DNA of 42,854 nt from Bacteroidales bacterium UBA5342 (GTDB lineage: Bacteria; Bacteroidota; Bacteroidia; Bacteroidales; UBA5342): NCBI GenBank assembly GCA_002408065.1, contig DHQI01000019.1, forward strand, positions 4,683-47,536, read 5' to 3'. Under the pieces are notes generated by a model. It saw only the letters and a program-made list of their open reading frames with translations, was not told the origin of the DNA and ran no database searches. Of the stretch, positions 15,021-27,000 are shown piece by piece; position 1 is the first letter of the stretch; each line of letters opens with the position of its first letter. Made by a program: the position numbers and the translations under genes.

Positions 15021-15965
15021 ATGAACAAAGCAGAACTCATAGAGAAAATCAATCAACTCAAAAAGGAAAAGAATGCTGTTATCATGGGGCATTTTTATCA
15101 AAACGATGATATTCAGGATATTTCAGACTATATAGGGGACAGTTTAGCGCTGGCTCAGCTGGCTGCTAAAACGGATGCCGATATTATAGTATTGTGTGGT
15201 GTTCACTTTATGGGCGAGTCGGCCAAGATACTTTCGCCGGATAAAAAAGTACTGATTCCGGATATGGAAGCCGGGTGTTCTCTGGCAGAATCATGTCCTG
15301 AGGATAAGTTTGCAGCATTTATTGCAGCTAATCCTGGTCATACGGTGATCTCTTACGTTAACACTACAGCAGAGATAAAAGCCCTGACCGATGTGGTGGT
15401 GACCTCTACTAATGCCAAACAGATTGTAGAAAGTTTTCCTAAGGATGAAAAAATCATTTTTGGTCCGGACCGTAACCTGGGGAACTATATCAATAGTGTG
15501 ACAGGACGCGATATGAAGCTCTGGGATGGCGCCTGTCACGTTCATGAGCAGTTTTCGGTAGAGAAGATCATAAAACTTAAAAAGGAGCATCCTGAAGCTG
15601 AAATACTGGCTCACCCGGAATGTAAGAAAACGGTATTGACCTTGGCTGATCATATAGGATCTACTGCTTCTATTCTTAAATATGCTACGGCCTCAGACAA
15701 AAAAGAATTTATAGTAGCTACTGAATCCGGTATTTTACATGAGATGGAGGCTAAGAATCCGGATAAAGTTTTTATTCCTGCCCCTCCTGAAGATTCTACC
15801 TGTGCCTGTAATGAGTGCGAATATATGCGCCTTAACACGCTGGAAAAACTTTATGCTTGTCTGCGCGACGAATCACCTGAAATTATTGTAGAAGAAAGCC
15901 TCCGCAAAAAAGCCGAAAGTTCTATTGTCAAGATGCTGGATATTTCGGAAAAATTGGGACTTTAA
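15021..15965 (+). CDS. nadA: Quinolinate synthase
   Basis: 314 residues from the ATG at 15021; an upstream in-frame ATG at 14955 would add 22 residues not seen in the family. The enzyme condenses iminoaspartate with dihydroxyacetone phosphate to quinolinate, the first pyridine in NAD synthesis, with a [4Fe-4S] cluster. Motifs: VIMGHFYQNDDIQDISDYIGDS near the start, LCGVHFMGESAKIL (59-71), EAGCSLAESC with C86 as cluster ligand, LWDGACHVHE with C172, HPECKK, and STCACNECEYM with C263 or C266 as third ligand. nadB and nadC are not in the window. Confidence 0.96.
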   Translation: MNKAELIEKINQLKKEKNAVIMGHFYQNDDIQDISDYIGDSLALAQLAAKTDADIIVLCGVHFMGESAKILSPDKKVLIPDMEAGCSLAESCPEDKFAAFIAANPGHTVISYVNTTAEIKALTDVVVTSTNAKQIVESFPKDEKIIFGPDRNLGNYINSVTGRDMKLWDGACHVHEQFSVEKIIKLKKEHPEAEILAHPECKKTVLTLADHIGSTASILKYATASDKKEFIVATESGILHEMEAKNPDKVFIPAPPEDSTCACNECEYMRLNTLEKLYACLRDESPEIIVEESLRKKAESSIVKMLDISEKLGL

Positions 15966-16255
15966 TTGAGGGGGGCATGACGTTCACAGTGCGATGGAGC
16001 AAAAGGTTATGTGATGAAAAAACACGCCGTGTATAAACCTTGGTAAGAAATGAGAAGAGAGGGAGAGAATGTGATGTAGAAAATCTATCTTTCAATCCTT
16101 TACTATTTTCACCTTGCTACTTTAAAAAGGATCTGTGAATAAACGTCAATTTTGATGGAAAAATATTCTAAAAGACGTAGAAAAATACGACGTAGAACAT
16201 CTATCCTGTAACCCTGAAAACCTGAAAAACTGTAACCTTGTAACCAAATCTATTT

Positions 16256-19200
16256 ATGAACAACATAAGAGAAGAAATAAAAAAACGCGTACTGGTACTG
16301 GATGGTGCTATGGGTACGATGATACAGCGCTATAAACTGGAAGAAAAGGATTTTCGTGGTCAACAATTCAAAGATTTTGATCATAATCTGAAAGGATGTA
16401 ACGATCTTTTAGTAATGACTAAGTCCGAAGTAATTTCTACTATTCACCGTCAGTTTTTGGAAGCTGGTGCTGACATTATCTCCACCAATACTTTTAATGC
16501 GACGTCGATTTCTTTGGCTGATTATGGCTTGCAAGCTTATGCAAAAGAAATGAATAAGGCTGCCGCTACATTGGCCCGGGAAGTGGCAGATAAGTTTTCT
16601 ACCCCAGAAAAACCCCGTTTTGTGGCCGGTTCTATCGGTCCTACCAATAAGACAGCCTCCATCTCGCCCGATGTTAATAATCCGGCGGCACGTGGCGTGA
16701 CTTATGATGAACTGGTGAAGGCTTATACCGAACAGACCGAAGGCTTGATAGAGGCCGGGGTGGATCTTATCTTGATAGAAACTATTTTTGATACTCTGAA
16801 CGCTAAGGCGGCTCTGACAGCCATAGATAATGTGCAAAAAGATAAAGGCACTGATTTGCCGGTGATGATTTCGGTTACGGTAGCTGATGCCGGCGGACGT
16901 ACACTCTCCGGACAAACCATAGCATCTTTTTATCATTCCATAGCTCACGCTAAACCTTTCTCGGTAGGTACCAACTGCTCGTTTGGTGCCGAGGCCCTGA
17001 AAAAATATGTGAAGGAACTCTCTGATGTGGCCGGTTGCTATGTGAGCGCACACCCCAATGCCGGACTGCCTAACGTGATGGGCGACTATGATCAAACGCC
17101 GCAAATGATGGCGGATAATGTGAAGTCGTATATGGACGATCAGCTGGTGAACATCATCGGTGGTTGTTGTGGTTCTACACCGGAGCATATTGCTGTTATT
17201 GCTCAAGTGGCTGAGACAGAAAAACCACGCCAAGTGGTGAACAAAAAAGAATTTACCACTTTTACAGGCTTAGAAACGTATGAGATAAGACCGGAGAATA
17301 ATTTTACCAATGTAGGCGAACGATGTAACGTAGCTGGTTCGCGTAAGTTTCTGCGTCTTATCAATGAAAAAAAATATGATGAAGCACTGGAAATAGCCCG
17401 TACTCAGGTAGAGAATGGAGCCCAGATAGTAGACGTTAATATGGACGATGCCATGCTGGATGCTAAATCCGAAATGGTGACTTTCCTTAACTTACTGATG
17501 AGCGAACCGGAAGTGGCTAAAGTGCCTATTATGGTGGATTCTTCGAAATGGGACGTTATAGAAGCCGGACTGAAGTGTTTGCAGGGAAAAGCTATTGTTA
17601 ACTCCATCAGTCTAAAAGAAGGAGAAGAAGAATTTATTGCGAAAGCAAGTAAAATAAAACAATACGGTGCCGCTACCGTAGTGATGGCTTTTGATGAAAA
17701 AGGACAGGCAGATAGCTACGAACGTAAAATAGAAATATGTGAGCGTGCTTATACTATTCTGACCCAAAAAGTAGGTTTTAATCCGCACGATATCATCTTT
17801 GACCCTAACGTATTAGCGGTAGCTACCGGCATCGAAGAGCATAATAATTATGCTGTTGATTTTATCAAAACAGTGACATGGATAAAGGCTAATTTACCTC
17901 ATGCCCTTATCAGTGGTGGTATTAGTAATTTATCCTTTTCGTTCCGTGGTAATAACGTGGTGCGCGAAGCTATGCATTCTGTTTTCTTGTATTATGCCAT
18001 CAAGGAAGGCATGGATATGGGTATTGTGAATCCGGCCATGCTGCAGGTTTATGATGATATTCCGAAAGAGCTTTTGACTTATATAGAAGATGTGGTGCTG
18101 AATAGACGCCCCGATGCTACCGAACGCTTGATAGAGTATGCTGAAAAAGTTAAAGGGGATGGGAATAAGAAAGTAGAAATACAAAAAGATGAATGGCGCG
18201 AAAAAAATCTGGAAGATCGTCTGGCTTACGCTTTACGTAAAGGTATTTCATCTTATCTGCAGGAAGACCTTAACGAAGCGTTAAAAAAATATCCGCTGGC
18301 TCTGGACATCATAGAAAAACCACTGATGGCTGGTATGAATATTGTCGGTGAGCTCTTTGGCGATGGTAAAATGTTTCTGCCCCAGGTGGTGAAGACAGCC
18401 CGTGTGATGAAGGAAGCGGTAGCTATCTTACAACCGGTGATAGAAGCTGAAAAAACGGAAGGAAGCCGTTCGGCAGGAAAAATTCTTATGGCTACTGTAA
18501 AAGGCGATGTTCATGATATAGGTAAGAATATCGTGAGCGTTATCTTGGGATGTAACAATTACGAAGTGATAGATTTGGGCGTTATGGTGCCGACAGAAAA
18601 AATTATCCAAACAGCCATAGATGAAAAAGTGGATATTATAGGCCTGAGTGGTTTGATCACTCCATCGCTGGAGGAAATGGTAGAGGTGGCTTCGGAAATG
18701 AAAAAACAAGGGCTTAAGTTGCCCCTTTTAGTTGGGGGAGCTACCACTAGTAAGATACATACTGCCGTAAAAATAGCGCCGGCTTATGATAATGAAGTCA
18801 TTCACGTAAAAGATGCTTCGTTGTCGGCTGCCGTAGTGGGGCAGTTGGTCAACGAAGAAAAACGCAAAGCTTACCGTCAGCAGGTATTTGCCGAATATGC
18901 ACAGGTACGTGAAAAATACAGCGGTAAGGAAACTAAATTTGTAACTCTGGAAGAGGCCCGTGAAAATAAGGTTAAGATTGATTTTAAACAAGAAGACATT
19001 CGTGAACCTCAGTTTGAAGGAAACCGAATAATTTCTTTTAAAATCAATGAATTGCGTGACTATATCGATTGGCGTTTTTTCTTTACAGCCTGGCGTGTAG
19101 GTGGTAAATACGAAGGTATAAAAGTCTTTAATAGTGAAGATAGTAAGCAGGACTGGTTGCGTCAGTTTACAGGTTCGGAATTAGAAAAAGCCAAGGAAGC

Positions 19201-19909
19201 TATCAAACTGTATGAAGATGCAAATCGTATGTTGGATGATTTAAACAAAAAGATTAGCGTCAGTGGTTTAGTAGGTTTTTACAAGGCGCAATCTGAAGGT
19301 GATAATATATTGGTGAATGAAAACGTTTTTCCATTTTTGCGTCAGCAAACAGAACGTAAAGGGAACTATGCTTGTCTGAGTGATTTTATTGCCCCTGTCA
19401 GCTCTGGCGTTCAGGATTATTTGGGGGCATTTGCCGTGACGGTTGGTTTGGAAACTGAAAAAATGATTGCCGCTTATGAAAGCCAAGGTGATGATTATAA
19501 CTCTTTATTATTAAAATCAGTAGCTGATCGTTTGGCTGAAGCTGCAGCTGAATTGTTACACCAGAATGTACGTCAATCTTATTGGGGATTTTCAGCAGGA
19601 GAAAACTTGCCTGTAGAGGATGTATTGAAAGCTAAATACCGTAGCATACGTCCGGCTGTGGGTTATCCGTCGATGCCTAATCAGGCCGATAGCTTTTTGT
19701 TGGATGAAATGATTGATCTCTCAAAAATAGGTATCTCTCTGACAGAATCAGGGGCTATGTATCCTAATGCTTCAGTGAGTGGTTTGTATTTTGCTCATCC
19801 TGAAGCGCGTTATTTTGCTATCAATAAAATAGATGAAGATCAGTTATTAGATTATTCTGAACGCAAAGGGCTGAGTGTAGCTGAAATGCGTAAGTGGTTG
19901 CGGATGTAA
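16256..19909 (+). CDS. metH: Cobalamin-dependent methionine synthase
   Basis: 1217 residues, full length (E. coli 1227). It moves a methyl group from methyltetrahydrofolate through cobalamin to homocysteine. Modules in order: homocysteine domain (about 1-330) with zinc ligands C241 (TNCSFGAE) and C304/C305 (GGCCGSTPEH), methyltetrahydrofolate-binding TIM barrel (about 345-620, NFTNVGERCNVAGSRKF), cap and B12-binding domain (about 640-890) with DVHDIGKN in which H753 ligates cobalt, and the SAM-dependent reactivation domain (about 910-1217, RPAVGYPSMPNQ). All modules are intact. The 290-bp upstream gap holds short repeated phrases (GACGTAGA, CTGTAACC) but I see no cobalamin or SAM riboswitch. 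Confidence 0.97.
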   Translation: MNNIREEIKKRVLVLDGAMGTMIQRYKLEEKDFRGQQFKDFDHNLKGCNDLLVMTKSEVISTIHRQFLEAGADIISTNTFNATSISLADYGLQAYAKEMNKAAATLAREVADKFSTPEKPRFVAGSIGPTNKTASISPDVNNPAARGVTYDELVKAYTEQTEGLIEAGVDLILIETIFDTLNAKAALTAIDNVQKDKGTDLPVMISVTVADAGGRTLSGQTIASFYHSIAHAKPFSVGTNCSFGAEALKKYVKELSDVAGCYVSAHPNAGLPNVMGDYDQTPQMMADNVKSYMDDQLVNIIGGCCGSTPEHIAVIAQVAETEKPRQVVNKKEFTTFTGLETYEIRPENNFTNVGERCNVAGSRKFLRLINEKKYDEALEIARTQVENGAQIVDVNMDDAMLDAKSEMVTFLNLLMSEPEVAKVPIMVDSSKWDVIEAGLKCLQGKAIVNSISLKEGEEEFIAKASKIKQYGAATVVMAFDEKGQADSYERKIEICERAYTILTQKVGFNPHDIIFDPNVLAVATGIEEHNNYAVDFIKTVTWIKANLPHALISGGISNLSFSFRGNNVVREAMHSVFLYYAIKEGMDMGIVNPAMLQVYDDIPKELLTYIEDVVLNRRPDATERLIEYAEKVKGDGNKKVEIQKDEWREKNLEDRLAYALRKGISSYLQEDLNEALKKYPLALDIIEKPLMAGMNIVGELFGDGKMFLPQVVKTARVMKEAVAILQPVIEAEKTEGSRSAGKILMATVKGDVHDIGKNIVSVILGCNNYEVIDLGVMVPTEKIIQTAIDEKVDIIGLSGLITPSLEEMVEVASEMKKQGLKLPLLVGGATTSKIHTAVKIAPAYDNEVIHVKDASLSAAVVGQLVNEEKRKAYRQQVFAEYAQVREKYSGKETKFVTLEEARENKVKIDFKQEDIREPQFEGNRIISFKINELRDYIDWRFFFTAWRVGGKYEGIKVFNSEDSKQDWLRQFTGSELEKAKEAIKLYEDANRMLDDLNKKISVSGLVGFYKAQSEGDNILVNENVFPFLRQQTERKGNYACLSDFIAPVSSGVQDYLGAFAVTVGLETEKMIAAYESQGDDYNSLLLKSVADRLAEAAAELLHQNVRQSYWGFSAGENLPVEDVLKAKYRSIRPAVGYPSMPNQADSFLLDEMIDLSKIGISLTESGAMYPNASVSGLYFAHPEARYFAINKIDEDQLLDYSERKGLSVAEMRKWLRM

Positions 19910-20234
19910 AAGTGAGATGTATGAGTAAGAAACTAACATTTTCAGACAGAGGGAAACATTAGAAAAAAGGTGAATGAGATTCTTGTAGTGAAGTGATGTC
20001 ATAATCAGAACTCAGGTAAATATATGATGGATAGAAATTTTATTTTTCTACTGTTTATTCTTCTTTTATTGACCCCCTGCAAAGCAAAGTCCCGACAACA
20101 AGGTTTTTAACTTGTCGGGATTTTTATTTTTTTAGGCCATGTTCTAAGTCCTGTTATTAGCATTTTCCTAATACAATTAAAATACTATTTTTGCGTTAAT
20201 ATATATTCATCTATGATGAAAGCTAAGGACTGAA
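19910..20234 (+). promoter_or_regulatory. Intergenic region with terminator and promoter before the PorU-like pair
   Basis: 325 bp. A strong terminator lies at 20090-20133. After it, TATTTTTG at 20186-20193 matches TAnnTTTG and could start the PorU-like operon 42 bp upstream of its ATG; no TTTG is visible at -33. Confidence 0.45.
20090..20133 (+). terminator. Intrinsic terminator downstream of metH
   Basis: Perfect 9-bp stem TCCCGACAA (20090-20098) / TTGTCGGGA (20112-20120), loop of 13 nt, then TTTTTATTTTTTT. Confidence 0.85.
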
Positions 20235-23200
20235 ATGAAAAAGATACTACAAATATTACTATTTTTATTTATACCTTTTTCTCTTACTTCTCAGACTATT
20301 ACATTACAGTGGTCTGAAAACCGTATAATTTATATCGGGGAAGATAGTGTAGAGGTAATGGCTTTTGATGGAGCTCATTATGATGGTACGCATATGCCTT
20401 ATTATCACAATTCTATTGAAATAAGTGATGATGAAGCTGCTTCTTATGAGTATAATTTTAGTATTTCAGATCTTGTATTTACACCCATTAATTCTGAAGT
20501 AAGTATTGATAATAATTTTCTTACAGATGACTTTCAAGTCTATGGTAAAATGACCACTTCCCGTCGGGTTTCTTTTCTTGATGTGACTATTATTCCTTTT
20601 AAACTGGAAAATAAAAAACTTTTTCGTTTAGAGTCTTTTAAGCTTAATATTGAGAAACACCCTATTATAAAACTTAAAAGCGCAACTGGTTGGTTTGCTA
20701 ATAATTCGCTTTTGTCTACGGGTAAATGGTGTAAAGTAGGGGTCAAAAAAGATGGTATTTATAAGTTGACTTACCGCCAGTTGCAGGATATGGGAATAGA
20801 GCCGTCCCAAGCCTCTTTTTTCACTAAAACACCCGGAATGGAATCTACTATCATTCAAGATTATGTGGATGATATAAAGGAAATTCCTGTTTATGATGGC
20901 GGCGATTATATATTATTTTATGCTCAGGGTCCTGATACTTGGAACTACAATAACACTAAGGATATTTTTGAACACGAGCAACATTTATTCTCGAACGAAA
21001 ATTATTATTTTATTTCTTCTGATGTAGGCGAAGCTAAGCGTATAAAAGCCCGTACGGAACCTGTAGGAACAAGCACCAAGACTTATACGACTTATGTGGA
21101 TTATGATTTTTATGAACCCGAGGAGTATAATATTGGTCAGTCCGGGCGTGAATGGTATTCTGATGAAATCACATCGGGTAATAGTATTACACATACTTTT
21201 AACTTCGATCAGGTGATTCAATCCACAGCTAAGTTAAATGTAAGGGTTTTAGCTCAATCTTATTCAAGTGATAATTATTTGAGCATTAGTGTGGATGGCC
21301 AAAAGAAAATGGATATTATTCTGTCTGCTGTGGAGAGTTCCGGAACGACTGATCTAGCCAGCTATCAAAGTGAGATTTATTCATTTGTACCGGTAGGAAA
21401 TAATGTGGAGGTACAGTTGACTTATACATCGCAGGAGAATACTGCTAAGGCTTATGTGGATTATTTTGCTGTGGAATTATTAAGGGAGCTAACATTAGAA
21501 AACAGCCATATACTCTTTAGAAATAAATCTGTTTCGGATAATTTAGTAACTTATGAAATAAGCAATGCAAATGCTAATACTCTTATTTGGGATGTTAGTA
21601 ATGCTTTTGATGTGCGTTCCGTCAGTAGTACTTTAAATGGCACTAAAAGCTCTTTCTTAGCTGTAGATAATGCTGCTTATGAATTTGTTGCTGTGGATCT
21701 TAACAGTAGTTTTTTATCTCCCGACATTTACGGATCAGTAGAGAATCAAAACCTTCATGCGACAGCAGTGCCTGATATGGTTATTTTGACTGATGAGAGC
21801 TTATTAAGTGTAGCGGAAGATTTGGCTGATATTCACCGTAAAAAGGATAGTCTCGATATTTTTATTGTTACGCAGCATAAAATTTTTAATGAATTCTCGG
21901 GCGGTAAAGCTGATGTTACAGCTATTCGTTGGTTTATGAAGATGCTCTATGATAAATCGGCTGATACCGATAAATTTAAGTATCTGCTTATCTTAGGTGA
22001 TGGCTCTTACAACAACCGTCTTTACGAAAAAGGCAGCAATGTAGCTGTAGAACCAGGATTGATAATGACGTATCAGTCTATAGAATCGCTTTACGGCTCT
22101 ACCTCTTATATTTCTGATGATTATTTTGGTTTGTTGGACGATGATGAAGGTTATCCTGTCATCACTAATGCTACGACAAAAGAAACTTACATCGATAAGT
22201 TTGATAAGGTAGATATTGGTATTGGCCGCATTCCTATCAATACGGTAACTGAAGGTAATAATGTGGTAAATAAGATTAAGACTTATCTGGATAATAATAA
22301 ACGTACTGTATGGAAAAACCGTATATGTCTGGTAGCTGACGATGGTGATAATAATGTACACGTAGATGATGCCGATAAATTAGCTGAGAAATTACGTCGC
22401 GAAAATCCGGGAATGGCTATTAAAAAGGTTTATATAGATGCTTTTGAAGAACAGTCAGATTATAATGGAAGCAGTGTACCTGATGCTAAAAAACTATCGG
22501 ATAAATATATGGAAGAAGGCACTCTGATATGGAGTTATACCGGGCATGGAAGTCCTGTAGCACTTTCCGGAGAACAGATGATGCGTCTTACGGATATTGT
22601 AGCGTTGAAAAATATTGATAATCTTCCCATCTGGTTAACAGCTACTTGTGATTTTACTCCTTATGATCATAACAATATATTGTCGGCTGGTGAAAATGTA
22701 ATTCTGAATCCTTCTGGAGGTGGTATCGCACTTTTTACTACTACCCGTTTGGTTTATTCCAGTTCTAATTATGTGATAAGTAATAATTTCTATAGTCATA
22801 TTATGAAATCAGACGCCAATGGCGATAAACTACGTTTGGGCGATGTCGTCCGTCTGACTAAGCAAGCTACCGGCACAGGTGCCAACAAACGTAAATTTAC
22901 TTTGATAGGTGATCCGGCCCTACATCTTAATAATGTAGATGCTCTTTGGGAAGTGAAAACGGATAGTATCAATGGTCAGAGCGTCGCTCTTTTTTCAGAT
23001 ACTATTAAGGCTTTGAGTCAAATGACTATTAGTGGGCATATAGCTAAATCAGATGGATCGCTGGATACTGATTTCACGGGTTTAATATATCCTATCATCT
23101 ATGATAAGATTTCTGAGTTTACTACTTTAGCTAATGAAGGAGGTTCGCAGAAGAAAGATTTTGTGATGTGGAATTCTGTTCTTTATAGTGGCAAAACGTC

Positions 23201-24011
23201 TGTGACGAAGGGACGCTTTACCTTTTCGTTTTTAATGCCTAAGAATATGGATTATAGCGTGGGCCAAGGCCGTATTGAATATTATGCTACCAGCGAAAAG
23301 GCCGAAGCTAATGGTTATTATGAGGATTTTTATATTGGAGGTTTTAATAGCGATTTTGAGGCTGATAATGAAGGGCCTAAGATAGATTTATACTTTAATT
23401 CCAAGGCCTTTTCTGATGGTGATGTGGTTAATCCTAATTCCTTATTGATAGCTGAAATATCGGATAGTAGTGGTATTAATACCTCGGATAATTTCATCGG
23501 TCACACTATGACTATTATGTTGGATAATGATTCGAAAACACTGACAGATATTAATTCTTCTTATGCTACAAACGACGATGATTTTACCAGAGGAACGGTG
23601 GCTTATCGTCTGAATAATTTAGAAGAGGGCACTCATACATTACAACTGAAAGCTTGGGATATGCAGAATAATTCTTCGACTAAAGAAGTAACATTTCAAG
23701 TAAAAAATGATGGCAGACCGGAAATAGCTTCGGTGTATTGTTATCCCGTTTCATCAGGAGAAACCATGCGTTTTATAGCTGTTTATGAGGATTCTGACAA
23801 GAGCCTGACTGTAAAACTTAATGTGTTTGATGCTAGTGGTCAGGTGGTGTATTCTAATGGCGATTATTCTTATTCGCCTTCTAATGAAATTTATTTCGAT
23901 TGGAAAGATTTAAATTTACTCCATCAGGGACTCTATTTTTACCGTATTACTATTGATGATGGTAATGGCGTATCAACTAGTGGAACAAAATATTTTGAGT
24001 TAAATAATTAA
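20235..24011 (+). CDS. PorU-like C25 (gingipain-family) peptidase, T9SS sortase candidate, first of tandem pair
   Basis: 1258 residues with a signal peptide (KKILQILLFLFIPFSLTSQ, cut near residue 20). The N-terminal beta region has the PorU phrases LLSTGKWCKVGVKKDGIYKL and GDYILFYAQGPDTWNYN. The C25 catalytic domain spans about 520-900: YLLILGDGSYNNR, then the catalytic pair H771 in YTGHGSP and C805 in TATCDFTPYD, then GGGIALFTTTRLVYSS. Ig-like strands and a C-terminal GLYFYRITIDDG segment close the protein. PorU acts on the cell surface, cutting the C-terminal sorting domain from T9SS cargo and joining the cargo to anionic LPS. Nine bases separate it from a close paralogue; no porV is adjacent. 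Which of the two is the true sortase cannot be told here. Confidence 0.88.
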   Translation: MKKILQILLFLFIPFSLTSQTITLQWSENRIIYIGEDSVEVMAFDGAHYDGTHMPYYHNSIEISDDEAASYEYNFSISDLVFTPINSEVSIDNNFLTDDFQVYGKMTTSRRVSFLDVTIIPFKLENKKLFRLESFKLNIEKHPIIKLKSATGWFANNSLLSTGKWCKVGVKKDGIYKLTYRQLQDMGIEPSQASFFTKTPGMESTIIQDYVDDIKEIPVYDGGDYILFYAQGPDTWNYNNTKDIFEHEQHLFSNENYYFISSDVGEAKRIKARTEPVGTSTKTYTTYVDYDFYEPEEYNIGQSGREWYSDEITSGNSITHTFNFDQVIQSTAKLNVRVLAQSYSSDNYLSISVDGQKKMDIILSAVESSGTTDLASYQSEIYSFVPVGNNVEVQLTYTSQENTAKAYVDYFAVELLRELTLENSHILFRNKSVSDNLVTYEISNANANTLIWDVSNAFDVRSVSSTLNGTKSSFLAVDNAAYEFVAVDLNSSFLSPDIYGSVENQNLHATAVPDMVILTDESLLSVAEDLADIHRKKDSLDIFIVTQHKIFNEFSGGKADVTAIRWFMKMLYDKSADTDKFKYLLILGDGSYNNRLYEKGSNVAVEPGLIMTYQSIESLYGSTSYISDDYFGLLDDDEGYPVITNATTKETYIDKFDKVDIGIGRIPINTVTEGNNVVNKIKTYLDNNKRTVWKNRICLVADDGDNNVHVDDADKLAEKLRRENPGMAIKKVYIDAFEEQSDYNGSSVPDAKKLSDKYMEEGTLIWSYTGHGSPVALSGEQMMRLTDIVALKNIDNLPIWLTATCDFTPYDHNNILSAGENVILNPSGGGIALFTTTRLVYSSSNYVISNNFYSHIMKSDANGDKLRLGDVVRLTKQATGTGANKRKFTLIGDPALHLNNVDALWEVKTDSINGQSVALFSDTIKALSQMTISGHIAKSDGSLDTDFTGLIYPIIYDKISEFTTLANEGGSQKKDFVMWNSVLYSGKTSVTKGRFTFSFLMPKNMDYSVGQGRIEYYATSEKAEANGYYEDFYIGGFNSDFEADNEGPKIDLYFNSKAFSDGDVVNPNSLLIAEISDSSGINTSDNFIGHTMTIMLDNDSKTLTDINSSYATNDDDFTRGTVAYRLNNLEEGTHTLQLKAWDMQNNSSTKEVTFQVKNDGRPEIASVYCYPVSSGETMRFIAVYEDSDKSLTVKLNVFDASGQVVYSNGDYSYSPSNEIYFDWKDLNLLHQGLYFYRITIDDGNGVSTSGTKYFELNN

Positions 24012-24020
24012 ACTCTTATA

Positions 24021-27000
24021 ATGAAGAAAATAGTTCAAGCAATATTATTATTTATACCTTATCTACTTTTTTCTCAATCTATGACTTTAGATTGGGAAGA
24101 GAATAAAATAATTTATGCGGGTGAAGATAGTGTAGAAGTCTTATCTTTTGCCGGGGCAGCATATACTAATGCTTCATTCTTACCTTATTATAACTATAGA
24201 GAGCGACTTAATGCTGATGAAGCTCAAAATTATGATTACAGCTTTAATCTGACTCATCTTATTTTTTCTGAAATAGACATTGACACTTTTATAGATATTA
24301 AATCTATTCCTGAGGAGTTTCAAATAGATGGAAAAGTGACTTCATCCCGTCAAGATTATGCTTTAGAAGCTTGGCTTTTACCGTTTAAATATAAAGATGG
24401 TAAGCTTTACCGTTTAGAATCCTTTGAACTTGAGATAAACAAAGATAGAAAGATAAAACTCAAAAGTGCCAGTACATGGTTTGCTGATAATTCTTTGTTA
24501 GCCACAGGCAATTGGTATAAAGTAGCTGTGAAAAAAGATGGTATTTATAAATTATCTTATAGTCAGCTGCGCGATATGGGAGTAGATCCGGCTAAGGTCG
24601 CGGTGTTTACCAAAATACCCGGAATGGAACCTACTCTAATACAGAATTATATAGATGATATTAAGGAAATTGCCATTTATGATGGTGGCGATTATATTTT
24701 GTTTTATGCTCAGGGCCCTAATACCTGGAATTATAACAGCAGTAGCGGAATGTATGAACACGAGCAACATTTATTCTGGAACGAAAACTATTATTTCATC
24801 ACTTCTGATGTCGGCGAAGCTAAACGTATCACAGCCCGTACAGAACCTACAGGAACAAGTAGCAGAACCTATACCACTTTTGTAGATTATGATTTTTACG
24901 AACCGGAAGAAAGTAATATAGGTCATTCGGGACGCGAATGGTATTCTGATGGTATTACCTCGGGGAATAGTATTGAACATACTTTTTCTTTTGATAATGT
25001 AGTAGCGTCTACAGCTAAAGTAGGGGTACGTGTTTTAGCCGAATCTTATTCTTTATCTAATTATTTAACGATTAATATCGATGGAAATAGCAAAGGCAAC
25101 ATTACTTTAGGAAAAGTCAGCTCAGAAGGTACTTCTAACCTACTGCAATACCGCAGTGCTACTTATGATTTTACACCTTCGGGTAATAGCGTAGAAGTGC
25201 AAATGAGCTATTCTTCTCAAGAAAATTTAGCTAAAGGATATATCGATTATTTTAGGGTAGAATTGTCACGAGAACTAAGTCTGGAAAACAGTTATTTACT
25301 GTTTAGAAACAAACCTGTAGTAGATGATCTGGTGAATTACGAAATAAGCAATACTACGGCTAATACCTTGGTTTGGGATGTGAGTAATGCTTACGATGTC
25401 AAATCTATAAGTGCTTCTATTAATGCTAATAAAACAACTTTTTTGACGGATGGTACTGCTATTCAAAAATTTGTTGCTGTTAATATTGGAGCTTCTTTTT
25501 CATCGCCTTCTCTTATTGGTTCTGTGGAAAATCAAAATCTCCATGCTACACCTGTTCCGGATATGGTCATACTTACCGACGAGACTTTTATGAGTGTTGC
25601 TGAAGACTTGGCCGATATTCATCGCGAAAGGGATGGAATGGACATTTTTATTACGACACAGGATAAGATTTTTAATGAATTTTCCGGTGGAAAAGCGGAC
25701 GTAAGCGCTATTCGTTGGTTTATGAAAATGCTTTACGATAAATCTGCCGACACGGATAAGTTTAAATATTTGTTATTACTGGGCGATGGTTCGTACAACA
25801 ACCGCCTCTACGAAAAAGGTACGGATGTATCAGTAGAGCCATCGCGGATAATGACTTATCAGTCTATAGAATCTATTAATGGATCGGTTACTTATGTATC
25901 TGATGATTATTATGGCCTATTAGACGATGATGAAGGCAATGAGGCCAAAAATAGCAGTACTGGTGAAACGAATATTGAACAGTACGATAAGGTAGATATT
26001 GGCATAGGTCGCATCCCTATTAATTCGGTGAGTGAAGGGGATGATGTGGTGACTAAAATTGAAACTTATCTGGATAATGTTAAACGTAATACATGGAAAA
26101 ACCGTGTTTGTTTTATTGCTGATGATGAAGATAGTAACCGGCATTTGAATGATGCAGAAGAACTGGCTGAAAAAGTGCGTCGTGAAAATCCCGGAATAGC
26201 GGTTAAAAAGATTTATCTCGATGCTTTTGAACAAATAAAAGAATCTAATGGACATAGCTATCCTGACGCTAAAAAATTATCAGATAAATATTTGGACGAA
26301 GGTACTTTAATATGGAGTTATACCGGGCATGGCAGTCCCTCATCTCTTTCTGGTGAAAAATTGATGTATATTTCAGATATCAATGCCATGGAAAATCTTG
26401 CTAATCTTCCATTATGGGTAACGGCCACTTGTGATTTTTGCCCTTACGACCATAATGATGAATTGTCAGGTGGCGAAAGTGTATTTCTTAATCCCATAGG
26501 CGGCGGTATTGCCCTTTTTACCACTACCCGTTTGGTATATTCCAGTTCTAATCTTACCATAACACGTAATTTTTATGGATATGTTTTGGCTAGTGTTAAT
26601 GGCGAAAAACACCGTTTGGGTGATGTCTCCCGATTGACCAAACAAGCTACCGGTACAGGGGCTAATAAACGAAAATTTGCCTTGATAGGTGATCCTGCCC
26701 TGCAATTGGTATTTGCCGATGCTGATTGGGAAGTTATGACAGATAGTATTAATGGTGAGGATATTGCATTATTTTCTGATACTTTACAGTCTTTAAGTAA
26801 AATGACGGTAAGTGGGCATATAGCCAAATCAGATGGTTCGGTAGATACTGATTTTAACGGCTTGTTGTACCCTATCGTTTATGATAAAATATCTGAATTA
26901 AATACCTTAGCTAACGATGACGATTCCAATGAAACAAGTTTTTTAATGTGGAATTCTATCCTCTATAGTGGAAAAACTACTGTAGACAACGGTCGCTTTA

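Noticed and set aside
15966..16255. Cobalamin or SAM riboswitch before metH
   Set aside because: I looked for the B12-box and SAM-type core sequences and found none; only short repeated phrases are present.
16409..17233. 274-codon minus-strand open frame
   Set aside because: It lies wholly inside metH on the other strand, is His/Arg/Cys-rich and resembles no protein family; a shadow of the metH codon pattern.
21993..22361. Minus-strand open frames inside the PorU-like genes (also 25920-26255, 26466-26705)
   Set aside because: Antisense shadows, Ile/Tyr-rich, without start context or family motifs.
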